Below, one piece after another: positions 1 through 5,102 of a stretch of DNA of 5,102 nt. This DNA comes from a bacterium (lineage in GTDB: Bacteria; Armatimonadota; Fimbriimonadia; Fimbriimonadales; JBAXQP01). The stretch's first letter is position 1; the number at the start of each line of letters is the position of its first letter. Below the pieces are notes generated by a model, which was not told the origin of the DNA, made no database searches, and was given only the letters and a program-made list of their open reading frames with translations. Where the stretch lies: the NCBI GenBank assembly GCA_037131655.1, contig JBAXQP010000199.1, positions 1 to 5,102 of the forward strand, in the 5' to 3' direction. The position numbers were made by a program, and so were the translations under genes.

Positions 1-1
1 A

Positions 2-322
2 AAAGCCGGCGTCTTAACCCCAAATACTAGAGAATTATCTCAAGTCATGGGATTACATTCAAACGCAGTCAAAGAGCTTATTTCTATGGGTTTAGAGTCA
101 GGCCGACTAATACGAGTGATGGAAGGCCTTTTCTATCATGTGGAGACTTTGGAAGAGATTAAACTGCTAGTTAAAGAGTTCATAACTAAAAACGGTTCTA
201 TCACTGTCAGCCAGTTCCGTGATATTTCAGGTTCAAGCCGAAGGTATTCCGTCCTACTAATGGAGTACTTAGATTCAATTCAATTCACAATGCGAGATGA
301 GGACGCCAGAATACTTGCATAG
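2..322 (+). CDS. selB: Selenocysteine-specific elongation factor SelB, C-terminal fragment (5' end outside window)
   Basis: SelB is the EF-Tu-like GTPase that carries Sec-tRNA(Sec) to the ribosome at UGA codons marked by a SECIS hairpin. Only the last 106 residues are present. The frame is open from base 2 and ends at TAG 320-322; the ATG at 47 is internal (residue 16), not the start. What is seen are the last two winged-helix domains. The end of WH3 includes 'LTPNTRELSQVMGL' and 'SGRLIRVMEGLFYH'. WH4 spans about residues 52-106, with 'GSITVSQFRDISGSSRRYSV', then 'LLMEYLDSIQFT' and 'DARIL'. The FRD-x-(S/T)GSSR-(K/R)Y pattern followed by LLEY-D is the family hallmark of the SECIS-binding WH4 domain. 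The natural SelB C-terminus ends just after the 'RIL' motif, so this end looks complete. No selA, selD or tRNA-Sec follows it in the window. The GTPase domain cannot be checked here. Confidence 0.9.
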   Translation, partial: KAGVLTPNTRELSQVMGLHSNAVKELISMGLESGRLIRVMEGLFYHVETLEEIKLLVKEFITKNGSITVSQFRDISGSSRRYSVLLMEYLDSIQFTMRDEDARILA

Positions 323-517
323 GTAATCGGCAAGCTCTTCTGAGGTTCTGTTCTATTTATCGGCTCGGACTTCCCCTGAATCTCCCCAATCAAAAATCAG
401 GAATGTACGTCCAAAGTAAGGCGAAGAGCCATTTGCTCTGGAAAAGAAACGCAGGCTGAATTACAAAACAAAGAGACGCGCAATCATTTTGCAAAAGGCG
501 TCCCCTATTAATTATTT

Positions 518-554
518 AATATTTTTTTAGCTTCACGGAAGCTAAAAAAATATT
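518..554. repeat. Perfect 17-bp inverted repeat with 3-base loop
   Basis: Bases 518-534 and 538-554 are exact reverse complements, separated by ACG. The arm reads AATATTTTTTTAGCTTC. The T7 tract lies in the 5' arm and the A7 tract in the 3' arm on either strand. A transcript would therefore form a 17-bp hairpin with a GC-containing tip, but no U-run follows it. This is the opposite of the usual A-tract/stem/U-tract intrinsic terminator. It sits 87 bases before the ATG of the PEP-CTERM gene and 195 bases after selB. Possible roles are a 5'-UTR hairpin, a protein-binding dyad, or an unusual transcription barrier between the two genes. Confidence 0.85.
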
Positions 555-625
555 CTTAGTCATGCTAACCCTGTCCGTTTTTCCGTTTCTAAAACGTATA
601 TATTTATGCCGAATATATTAGGCAC

Positions 626-632
626 AGGAGGT
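626..632 (+). promoter_or_regulatory. Shine-Dalgarno site that sets the PEP-CTERM gene start
   Basis: AGGAGGT is a full anti-Shine-Dalgarno match, with its AGGAGG core ending nine bases before ATG 641. An in-frame TTG at 632 overlaps this site and so cannot be the start it serves; the ATG at 641 is chosen. Confidence 0.85.
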
Positions 633-640
633 TGATTCCA

Positions 641-1204
641 ATGAAGAAACTTAGCCTCATCGTAGTCACGCTGCTTATATTGATTTTAGCAGTTTCTGCG
701 TTTGCTCAATTTAATGCATCTGTTCTTTGCAGCGGCACTAAAAGCGGTGGCTCAGGATCTCGCGATTATCAATATGACATCACTGCTACTGGTGGACTGA
801 TTCAACAATTCCATGTTGGAACCTGTGATCCAAACGTGCTTGATTACACCAATATCCTTATGCCGCAAGGATGGACCTTTGGTATATTTTCAATCACAGA
901 GGATCACAACCTGATAAAAACAGCGCATGGCTCTTTATCAGTGCCAGCGGGAGCTTGCCAATGGAGTGTGGTGTTCACAGCGCCTGATGCTGCTGGATTA
1001 GCTAACGTCTCTTTAGGGTTTGATAACCTATTCGCCCCACATGACGTAGGTTGGTTCACCAACAGTAATGATGATTTCGAGCTATGGACTATGCCTGTCG
1101 GAACGGGGGAGGGACCTGTTCACGGACCTGTTCCCGAACCGGCATCGTTCTTTGCTCTTGGCGCAGGGCTGTTTGGGTTAATTCGTACAATAAGACGACG
1201 CTAA
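641..1204 (+). CDS. Secreted PEP-CTERM sorting-domain protein, 187 aa, ectodomain unassigned
   Basis: This is a small exported protein of unknown function with an exosortase-type sorting tail. Residues 1-22 are a typical signal peptide: MKK, a long hydrophobic stretch of L/I/V, then a cleavage site AFA|Q after residue 22. The C-terminus has the tripartite PEP-CTERM signal. This consists of V-P-E-P-A-S at residues 164-169, a short hydrophobic helix (about 170-181, FFALGAGLFGLI), and a basic end RTIRRR. In known systems an exosortase cleaves near the PEP motif after export, and the proteins end up in the envelope or extracellular polymer matrix. The mature part (23-160) is beta-rich in appearance, with 'YQYDITATGGLIQQFHVGTCD' split around Cys62 and a C-terminal 'DDFELWTMPVG' strand. 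It has three cysteines (30, 62, 106), which may allow one disulfide. I recognise no enzymatic motif. The gene appears monocistronic: it follows a consensus ribosome site and ends before a hairpin at 1234-1266. No exosortase gene is in the window. Confidence 0.85.
   Translation: MKKLSLIVVTLLILILAVSAFAQFNASVLCSGTKSGGSGSRDYQYDITATGGLIQQFHVGTCDPNVLDYTNILMPQGWTFGIFSITEDHNLIKTAHGSLSVPAGACQWSVVFTAPDAAGLANVSLGFDNLFAPHDVGWFTNSNDDFELWTMPVGTGEGPVHGPVPEPASFFALGAGLFGLIRTIRRR
1112..1133 (+). repeat. Tandem 10-base repeat encoding GPV-x-GPV before the PEP motif
   Basis: GGACCTGTTC occurs at 1112-1121 and again at 1124-1133, a 12-base (four-codon) period. It encodes GPVH followed by GPVP in the linker between the folded ectodomain and the sorting tail. 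It looks like a small in-frame duplication in a linker tolerant of length change. Confidence 0.7.
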
Positions 1205-1233
1205 TATGCGCTAAAGAAGTAAATGCAGTAATC

Positions 1234-1266
1234 ACCAGGGAAAGCAGCGGCATTGCTTTCCCTGGT
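1234..1266. terminator. 13-bp hairpin between convergent genes, probable bidirectional terminator
   Basis: ACCAGGGAAAGCA (1234-1246) is exactly complementary to TGCTTTCCCTGGT (1254-1266) across a seven-base loop. It begins 30 bases after the PEP-CTERM stop codon and lies downstream of the minus-strand oxidoreductase as well. Neither strand has a clean run of T after the stem, so termination may be weak or factor-assisted. The position between two converging genes and the perfect stem support a transcript-end role. Confidence 0.65.
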
Positions 1267-1287
1267 TGACATGTAAGTGGTAGTGCT

Positions 1288-1335
1288 TAGTTCGTATTGC
1301 GTATTACCGAATTCCGTAATATGCAATACGAACTA
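1288..1335. repeat. 48-nt near-perfect palindrome, spacerless
   Basis: The two 24-base arms meet at a GAATTC centre (1309-1314). Only two of 24 positions fail to pair strictly: 1300/1323-side bases give one G-T wobble, and one C-C mismatch lies three bases outside the GAATTC core. The arm begins TAGTTCGTATTGC and itself repeats GTATT twice (GTATTGCGTATTAC). It lies 9 bases beyond the stop codon of the minus-strand oxidoreductase. It could act as that gene's 3' hairpin, or be a copy of a dispersed palindromic repeat family; its GTATT/AATAC-rich wording resembles intergenic repeat elements rather than a terminator. No T-run follows it on either strand. Confidence 0.8.
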
Positions 1336-1344
1336 CGGTTTCTT

Positions 1345-2478
1345 TCACCTCACCGGCATCTTTTCCCAACTCATATTAACTGACGAACGCTCGGTGGCGG
1401 CCAGCATTCTTTGAAGGTGGATGCCTCGTTGTAAGGATGGCTCGACGGGCTTGTTGTCAGCAACACCTTGAAGGAAGTTGTTGAGGCACTGCATGTGACC
1501 GCGGAGCCAGCCTATGCTGCATTTGGGGGATGGAAAGACGGCTGGTTTATCGAAACGTTGGACCGTGGCTATCTTTCGCCAGCCTCGCTGACCTCCTAGC
1601 GGGGTTTCAGACTCACTCAGATCATAGACTTCTAAGTAATTAGTATCCATTAGGTTGAAGCGAATAGCGCCTTTATCGCCGTGAATCTCAAATCTTAGTT
1701 CATCCTCAGCGCCGGTGGCGATTTTCGAGGCTTCAATCGTTCCGACTGCTCCATTCCCCAACTTTGCCAACATCACTACCTGGTCATCAGCTTCGACTTT
1801 AACCATCTTCCCTTCTTTGTTCAGGCGCTCAGGGTAGAGAATGCGCAAATCTGCCATAACACTCTCGAAGGAACCGATTAAATGATCCATTAAGTCAATC
1901 ACATGTGAGGCCAGGTCTTGCAGGACGCCTCCGCCTTCTGACTTAAGCTGTTTCCATCCCATCGGCCTATTAGGATCGACACTGCCGGAATGAAGATATT
2001 CGGCGCGAAAACTTATCACTTCCCCAACAAACCCTTCTTCAATAAGTTGCTTTGCCCGAAGAGTGGCAGGAAAAAAGCGATATTGAAGCGTCATCTGCCC
2101 GATGCCTTTATAGCTTCGCAATGCCTTTTCGATACAGGCAGCTTCCTTTTCGCCCACTACTAGCGGCTTGTCACAATAAATATGCTTCCCTGCCTTGATG
2201 GCGGCCAATAATTGCTCTTTGTGTTGACTGTTTGGGGAGCAGATATTAATTATCTGGATATCATCACGCGCAATCAGCTCTCGCCAATCGGATGTTCCGA
2301 ACACGAAACCACCCACTTCTACCGCTTTGGCAGCCGTTTCCGGGCGAGAAGTGGCCACTCCCACCAGATTAGTTCGCACGGGGATGGGGTCAAAGAAAAG
2401 CGGCATGTTTTGATAACCATAAGCATGCGCTTTGCCGATAAATCCAAAACCTATCATTCCAACGCCTAATGTCTGCAT
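1345..2478 (-). CDS. Gfo/Idh/MocA-family NAD(P)-dependent oxidoreductase, 377 aa
   Basis: This is a cytoplasmic dehydrogenase of the glucose-fructose oxidoreductase / inositol dehydrogenase / MocA superfamily, members of which oxidise or reduce sugars, inositols and their derivatives with NAD(P). The N-terminal Rossmann fold has the nucleotide motif GFGFIG (residues 10-15) followed by KAHAYGY. The sugar-dehydrogenase signature CDKPL (102-106) supplies the conserved Lys-Pro pair (K104-P105), in a variant with Asp instead of the common Glu before Lys. The C-terminal alpha/beta domain carries GGGVLQDLASHVIDL (182-196) with the conserved D188 and H192, the likely catalytic pair with K104. Length is typical for the family. 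The ATG at 2478 follows AGGAGG (2483-2488) at four bases' distance, so the start is firm. The gene is single, divergent from clpB and convergent with the PEP-CTERM gene, so context gives no substrate. There is no signal peptide. Family assignment is secure; substrate is not known. Confidence 0.9.
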   Translation of the reverse strand: MQTLGVGMIGFGFIGKAHAYGYQNMPLFFDPIPVRTNLVGVATSRPETAAKAVEVGGFVFGTSDWRELIARDDIQIINICSPNSQHKEQLLAAIKAGKHIYCDKPLVVGEKEAACIEKALRSYKGIGQMTLQYRFFPATLRAKQLIEEGFVGEVISFRAEYLHSGSVDPNRPMGWKQLKSEGGGVLQDLASHVIDLMDHLIGSFESVMADLRILYPERLNKEGKMVKVEADDQVVMLAKLGNGAVGTIEASKIATGAEDELRFEIHGDKGAIRFNLMDTNYLEVYDLSESETPLGGQRGWRKIATVQRFDKPAVFPSPKCSIGWLRGHMQCLNNFLQGVADNKPVEPSLQRGIHLQRMLAATERSSVNMSWEKMPVR

Positions 2479-2494
2479 ACTTCCTCCTGAGCTA

Positions 2495-2524
2495 ATTATG
2501 ATTGGGGGAGATTAAGATTGGCAA
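2495..2524 (-). promoter_or_regulatory. Possible sigma-70 promoter of the oxidoreductase gene
   Basis: On the minus strand TTGCCA (2524-2519) is followed after 18 bases by CATAAT (2500-2495), five of six matches each to the -35 and -10 consensus. Transcription would begin near 2488, right at the Shine-Dalgarno site, which gives a very short leader of about ten bases. That tight geometry keeps confidence low. Confidence 0.3.
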
Positions 2525-2535
2525 GTGAGTCTTAA
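2512..2535. repeat. Short inverted repeat TTAAGA-N12-TCTTAA
   Basis: TTAAGA (2512-2517) and TCTTAA (2530-2535) form a dyad with a 12-base spacer in the divergent control region. It overlaps the possible -35 of the minus-strand oxidoreductase gene. It could be an operator, but arms this short arise by chance in AT-rich DNA. Confidence 0.3.
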
Positions 2536-2569
2536 AATAGCAACTAGTTCTTCCGAAAACCCGTAAGTA

Positions 2570-2598
2570 GATAAGAAATATCTTATCAAGTGACTTGA
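2570..2598. promoter_or_regulatory. Two adjoining dyads over the clpB -35 region, candidate operator
   Basis: GATAAGA-aata-TCTTATC (2570-2587) is a 7-bp inverted repeat. TCAAGT-g-ACTTGA (2586-2598) is a 13-base perfect odd palindrome that shares two bases with it and covers the first four bases of the clpB -35 box TTGACA (2595-2600). A regulator binding here would block RNA polymerase. CAAGTGA also occurs at 2522-2528. Neither dyad matches the HrcA CIRCE element or a CtsR box. Confidence 0.4.
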
Positions 2599-2623
2599 CA
2601 ATATAACGCTCATGTGCAACAAT
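2595..2623 (+). promoter_or_regulatory. Probable housekeeping promoter of clpB
   Basis: A perfect -35 box TTGACA (2595-2600) is followed after 17 bases by AACAAT (2618-2623), a weak -10 (four of six). A TG dinucleotide at 2615-2616 gives the extended -10 arrangement, which can compensate. Transcription would begin near 2630, leaving a leader of about 30 bases. The elements are sigma-70-like, not of the heat-shock sigma-32 type. Confidence 0.5.
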
Positions 2624-2647
2624 AATTAAAGTTCTCAGGACGCGATA

Positions 2648-2653
2648 AGGAGG
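2648..2653 (+). promoter_or_regulatory. Shine-Dalgarno site that supports the clpB TTG start
   Basis: AGGAGG lies eight bases before TTG 2662, ideal spacing. The same frame has a TAA at 2623-2625 and no ATG or GTG between that stop and 2662, so the TTG is the only initiation codon that yields the conserved N-terminus. Confidence 0.85.
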
Positions 2654-2661
2654 GTAAGGCA

Positions 2662-5102
2662 TTGCGATTCGATCGTTTGACTATTAAAGCTCAAGAAGCT
2701 CTACAAGAGGCACAGACACTTGCGGAAACCAATCAAAATCCGCAGATCGAGCCTGAACATTTGCTGCTGATGCTCCTAAAACAAACAGATGGAGTTTCTG
2801 TTCCTATCCTTCAGAAGCTAGGCGTGCTTCCCACTCAAGTTGATGTCCAAGTAAAGAAAGAAATCGATCTTATTCCAAAAGTACACGGCGCAACAGTTGG
2901 CGGGGCAATCAGCCCACGTCTACGCCAAGTGATTGATAAAGCCTTTGATGAAGCCCAACAGATGAAGGATGAGTATGTCAGCTCCGAGCACTTACTCATG
3001 GCCATCGCTGCCGATACGGCAGGGGCAGCAGGTCGAATTCTACGTTCATTTGGTGTGACACGTGAAGCCATCTCTAAAGCTCTTCTAGATATACGTGGCG
3101 GACAACGCGTTACCGATCAGAACCCCGAAGAGAAGTATCAAGCCCTTGAGAAATACGGCCGTGACCTCACTCTCCTTGCGCGTCAAGGCAAGCTCGATCC
3201 TGTTATCGGCCGCGATGATGAGATACGCCGTCTTATTCAGGTTCTATCCAGACGCAGAAAGAATAATCCTGTTCTTATTGGCGACCCAGGCGTTGGCAAG
3301 ACCGCTATCGTCGAAGGACTTGCTCTACGCATCACCTCCGGCGACATCCCCGAGACACTCAAGGATAAGAAGCTCATCCAACTCGACCTCGGTGCGCTCA
3401 TAGCAGGCGCTAAGTACCGAGGGGAGTTTGAGGACCGTCTAAAAGCGGTACTTAAGGAAGTCTCCGAGTCGGCAGGCGAGATCATCATGTTTATTGATGA
3501 GCTTCATACTATCGTCGGCGCAGGCGCAGGAGAAGGCGCAGTAGATGCCGCCAATATGCTCAAGCCGATGCTGGCGCGTGGTGAACTGCGCACTGTCGGC
3601 GCTACTACCCTCGATGAATACCGTAAGTATATCGAAAAGGACGCTGCCCTTGAAAGACGCTTCCAACCTGTCTATGTCGGCGAACCGAGTATCGAGGACA
3701 CGATTGCCATCTTGCGTGGTTTGAAGGAGCGCTACGAAGTGCATCATGGCGTTCGTATCACTGACGGCGCCCTTGTCTCTGCCTCTGTGCTCTCTGCGCG
3801 ATATATATCAGACCGATTTCTGCCAGACAAAGCAATAGACTTGATGGATGAGGCCGCCTCTAAGCTTCGTATCGAAATAGATAGTATGCCAACTGTAATT
3901 GACGAGATCGAACGACGCATCAGGCAGCTTGAAATCGAGAGAGAAGCCTTGCGTAAAGAGGAGGATAAAGCCTCACTCGAACGTCTTGATAAGATCGAGA
4001 GTGAACTGGCGAACCTGAATGAAGAGAAAACCAGACTGACTGCCCACTGGCAACAAGAAAAGGAAATCATCAAGAGCATCAGTGAGATTAAGCAGAAGAT
4101 CGAAGAAGCCAAGCAGGAAGAGCTATCGGCTGAAAGAAACGGCGACTTTGGCCGTGCTGCGGAGCTTCGCTATGGTATCTTAACAAACCTGCAGCGAGAG
4201 TTAGAAGTTAAGCAAAAGGCAATCGAAGAGCTTCAAAGCACCATGAAGATGCTCAAGGAAGAGGTCGACTCGGATGACATCGCCGAAGTGATCGCCAAGT
4301 GGACAGGTATCCCCGTTAGCCGCCTACTTGAAGCGGAGATGCAGAAGCTATTCAAAATGGAAGAGCGTTTGCACATGCGCGTGGTCAGCCAGAATGAAGC
4401 GATTGATGCGGTGGCTAACGCCATTCGTCGTGCGCGTAGCGGTTTGTCTGAGCCTAACCGACCGATTGGCTCATTCCTCTTTTTAGGCCCAACCGGTGTC
4501 GGTAAGACTGAATTGGCTAGAGCCCTAGCAGAGTTCTTGTTTGACGATGAACGCAACATGGTACGCATCGACATGTCCGAGTACCAGGAGAAGCACACGG
4601 TTGCGCGTTTAATCGGCGCGCCTCCCGGCTATGTGGGGTATGAAGAAGGAGGGCAGCTTACGGAAGCCGTCCGTAGGCGGCCTTACAGCGTCATCTTATT
4701 GGATGAGATTGAGAAAGCTCACCCAGAAGTCTTCAATATCTTGCTGCAGATACTAGACGACGGGCGTTTGACCGATGGTCAAGGCCGAACGGTGGATTTC
4801 AAGAACTCGGTCATCATCATGACCTCCAACCTGGGATCAATCTACTTCCAGGAACCCTTCGCCAATAAGCTTGAGCTTAAGCACAAGATACAAGACACCC
4901 TACGCGAGCACTTCCGCCCTGAGTTCTTGAACCGTATCGATGAGATTATCATCTTCGAGCCATTGGGCTTGATTGAGATTAAGGAAATCGTCCGTATGCA
5001 GATCGGCTACCTCAACAAACGCATAGCCGAGCGAGGCTTGCAAGTGGACTTATCCGAAGCCGCATTTGACTACATTGCCGCCGAAGGCTACGACCCAGCC
5101 TA
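2662..5102 (+). CDS. clpB: ATP-dependent protein disaggregase ClpB (3' end outside window)
   Basis: ClpB is the hexameric AAA+ (Hsp100) chaperone that, with DnaK/DnaJ/GrpE, threads and rescues aggregated proteins in the cytoplasm after heat stress. 813 complete codons are present without a frameshift, plus two bases of the next. Initiation at TTG gives MRFDRLTIKAQEAL, matching the usual ClpB start (MRLDRLT in E. coli). Domains in order: Clp_N double repeat (about 1-145). NBD1 has Walker A GDPGVGKT (207-214), pore-loop Tyr in GAKYRGEFE (Tyr252), Walker B D279-E280 and Arg fingers R332-R333. The coiled-coil middle domain (about 411-530) includes the conserved Tyr504. NBD2 has Walker A GPTGVGKT (609-616), pore loop GYVGYEEGG (Tyr657), Walker B D681-E682 and Arg finger in LNRIDE (R758). 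The long middle domain separates it from ClpA and ClpX, and no ClpP-binding IGL/F loop is seen. The frame runs out at GYDPA, just before the expected sensor-2 GAR motif, so about 45-50 residues are missing. All catalytic residues visible are intact. It diverges from the oxidoreductase and has its own promoter. Confidence 0.97.
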   Translation, partial: MRFDRLTIKAQEALQEAQTLAETNQNPQIEPEHLLLMLLKQTDGVSVPILQKLGVLPTQVDVQVKKEIDLIPKVHGATVGGAISPRLRQVIDKAFDEAQQMKDEYVSSEHLLMAIAADTAGAAGRILRSFGVTREAISKALLDIRGGQRVTDQNPEEKYQALEKYGRDLTLLARQGKLDPVIGRDDEIRRLIQVLSRRRKNNPVLIGDPGVGKTAIVEGLALRITSGDIPETLKDKKLIQLDLGALIAGAKYRGEFEDRLKAVLKEVSESAGEIIMFIDELHTIVGAGAGEGAVDAANMLKPMLARGELRTVGATTLDEYRKYIEKDAALERRFQPVYVGEPSIEDTIAILRGLKERYEVHHGVRITDGALVSASVLSARYISDRFLPDKAIDLMDEAASKLRIEIDSMPTVIDEIERRIRQLEIEREALRKEEDKASLERLDKIESELANLNEEKTRLTAHWQQEKEIIKSISEIKQKIEEAKQEELSAERNGDFGRAAELRYGILTNLQRELEVKQKAIEELQSTMKMLKEEVDSDDIAEVIAKWTGIPVSRLLEAEMQKLFKMEERLHMRVVSQNEAIDAVANAIRRARSGLSEPNRPIGSFLFLGPTGVGKTELARALAEFLFDDERNMVRIDMSEYQEKHTVARLIGAPPGYVGYEEGGQLTEAVRRRPYSVILLDEIEKAHPEVFNILLQILDDGRLTDGQGRTVDFKNSVIIMTSNLGSIYFQEPFANKLELKHKIQDTLREHFRPEFLNRIDEIIIFEPLGLIEIKEIVRMQIGYLNKRIAERGLQVDLSEAAFDYIAAEGYDPA

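Larger units (their letters stand above)
323..640. other. Intergenic region between selB and the PEP-CTERM gene
   Basis: This stretch holds no open frame with a credible ribosome site and no tRNA-like fold that I could see. Its first 150 bases are featureless apart from a short stem at about 426-440 (AGAGC/GCTCT). A weak stem follows at 475-502: GACGC pairs with GCGTC and GCAA with TTGC inside it, with a five-base bulge. It could be a leftover selB terminator stem, but no T-run follows directly. Next comes AT-rich DNA with a small dyad (TATTAA 506-511 / TTAATA 516-521) that overlaps the long perfect inverted repeat at 518-554. The last 80 bases must hold the promoter of the PEP-CTERM gene. 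TATATA-type -10 candidates occur at 597-604 and 614-619, but none has a good -35, so no promoter is called. Confidence 0.6.

Noticed and set aside
323..517. tRNA-Sec, SECIS element or small ORF after selB
   Set aside because: No cloverleaf-length stems, GGTTC-type T-loop context or open frame with a ribosome site could be found by eye.
518..554. Calling the perfect inverted repeat an intrinsic terminator of selB
   Set aside because: No U-run follows the stem on either strand; the T tract is in the 5' arm. Left as a repeat of unknown role.
621..637. GGCAC...TTGA resembling a sigma-54 promoter
   Set aside because: Spacing and the downstream GC element do not fit, and the site overlaps the ribosome binding site of the gene it would serve.
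632..640. In-frame TTG as an upstream start for the PEP-CTERM protein
   Set aside because: The TTG overlaps the Shine-Dalgarno site itself; the ATG at 641 has ideal spacing and begins a classical MKK signal peptide.
1084..1269. A 61-codon open frame overlapping the end of the PEP-CTERM gene
   Set aside because: It is out of frame with a well-supported gene, has no ribosome site, runs through the 1234-1266 hairpin, and its protein has no recognisable feature.
2212..2469. Plus-strand open frame opposite the oxidoreductase
   Set aside because: It lies antisense to the conserved Rossmann region and no ribosome site was seen; a shadow of real coding sequence.
2527..2535. GAGTCTTAA resembling the right half of a CIRCE element
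   Set aside because: It matches only seven of nine bases and no TTAGCACTC half lies nine bases upstream.
2594..2615. CTTGACA...CTCATGT as a sigma-32 heat-shock promoter
   Set aside because: The gap between the two parts is about eight bases, too short for the usual 13-14.
2835..4598. Several open frames of 78-122 codons on both strands within clpB
   Set aside because: All lie inside the intact, strongly conserved clpB frame; their Ser/Arg-rich translations are typical of antisense or shifted reading of coding DNA.

Overview
The window looks like an ordinary chromosomal segment of a free-living, Gram-negative-type bacterium. GC content looks intermediate by eye (not counted), and Shine-Dalgarno sequences are strong. 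It carries four protein genes, two of them cut by the window edges. In order they are the C-terminal end of the selenocysteine-specific elongation factor SelB (+ strand), a small secreted PEP-CTERM protein (+), a Gfo/Idh/MocA-family oxidoreductase (- strand), and most of the disaggregase ClpB (+). A PEP-CTERM protein implies an outer membrane and an exosortase encoded elsewhere. SelB implies a selenocysteine decoding system encoded elsewhere. Together these fit environmental lineages such as Armatimonadota, Planctomycetota/Verrucomicrobiota or related groups. Armatimonadota is my weak preference, but the sequence does not prove it.

Layout: selB ends at 322. It is followed by about 320 bases without a convincing gene, including a perfect 17-bp inverted repeat (518-554). 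The PEP-CTERM gene (641-1204) has a consensus ribosome site. Between it and the oxidoreductase, which converges on it, lie a 13-bp hairpin (1234-1266) and a 48-nt near-palindrome (1288-1335). The oxidoreductase (1345-2478, minus) and clpB (from 2662, plus) diverge from a roughly 180-bp control region. That region holds a plausible sigma-70 promoter for clpB overlapped by small dyad symmetries.

The four genes do not form an operon or a shared pathway: translation, surface, redox metabolism and heat-shock functions are simply adjacent. clpB is intact through the last complete codon in the window. It starts at TTG and is cut about 45-50 residues before its expected end.

I found no mobile element, CRISPR array, RNA gene or clearly new system. 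The items most worth a second look are the two long palindromes, the dyads at the clpB promoter, and the PEP-CTERM protein, whose ectodomain I cannot assign to a family.
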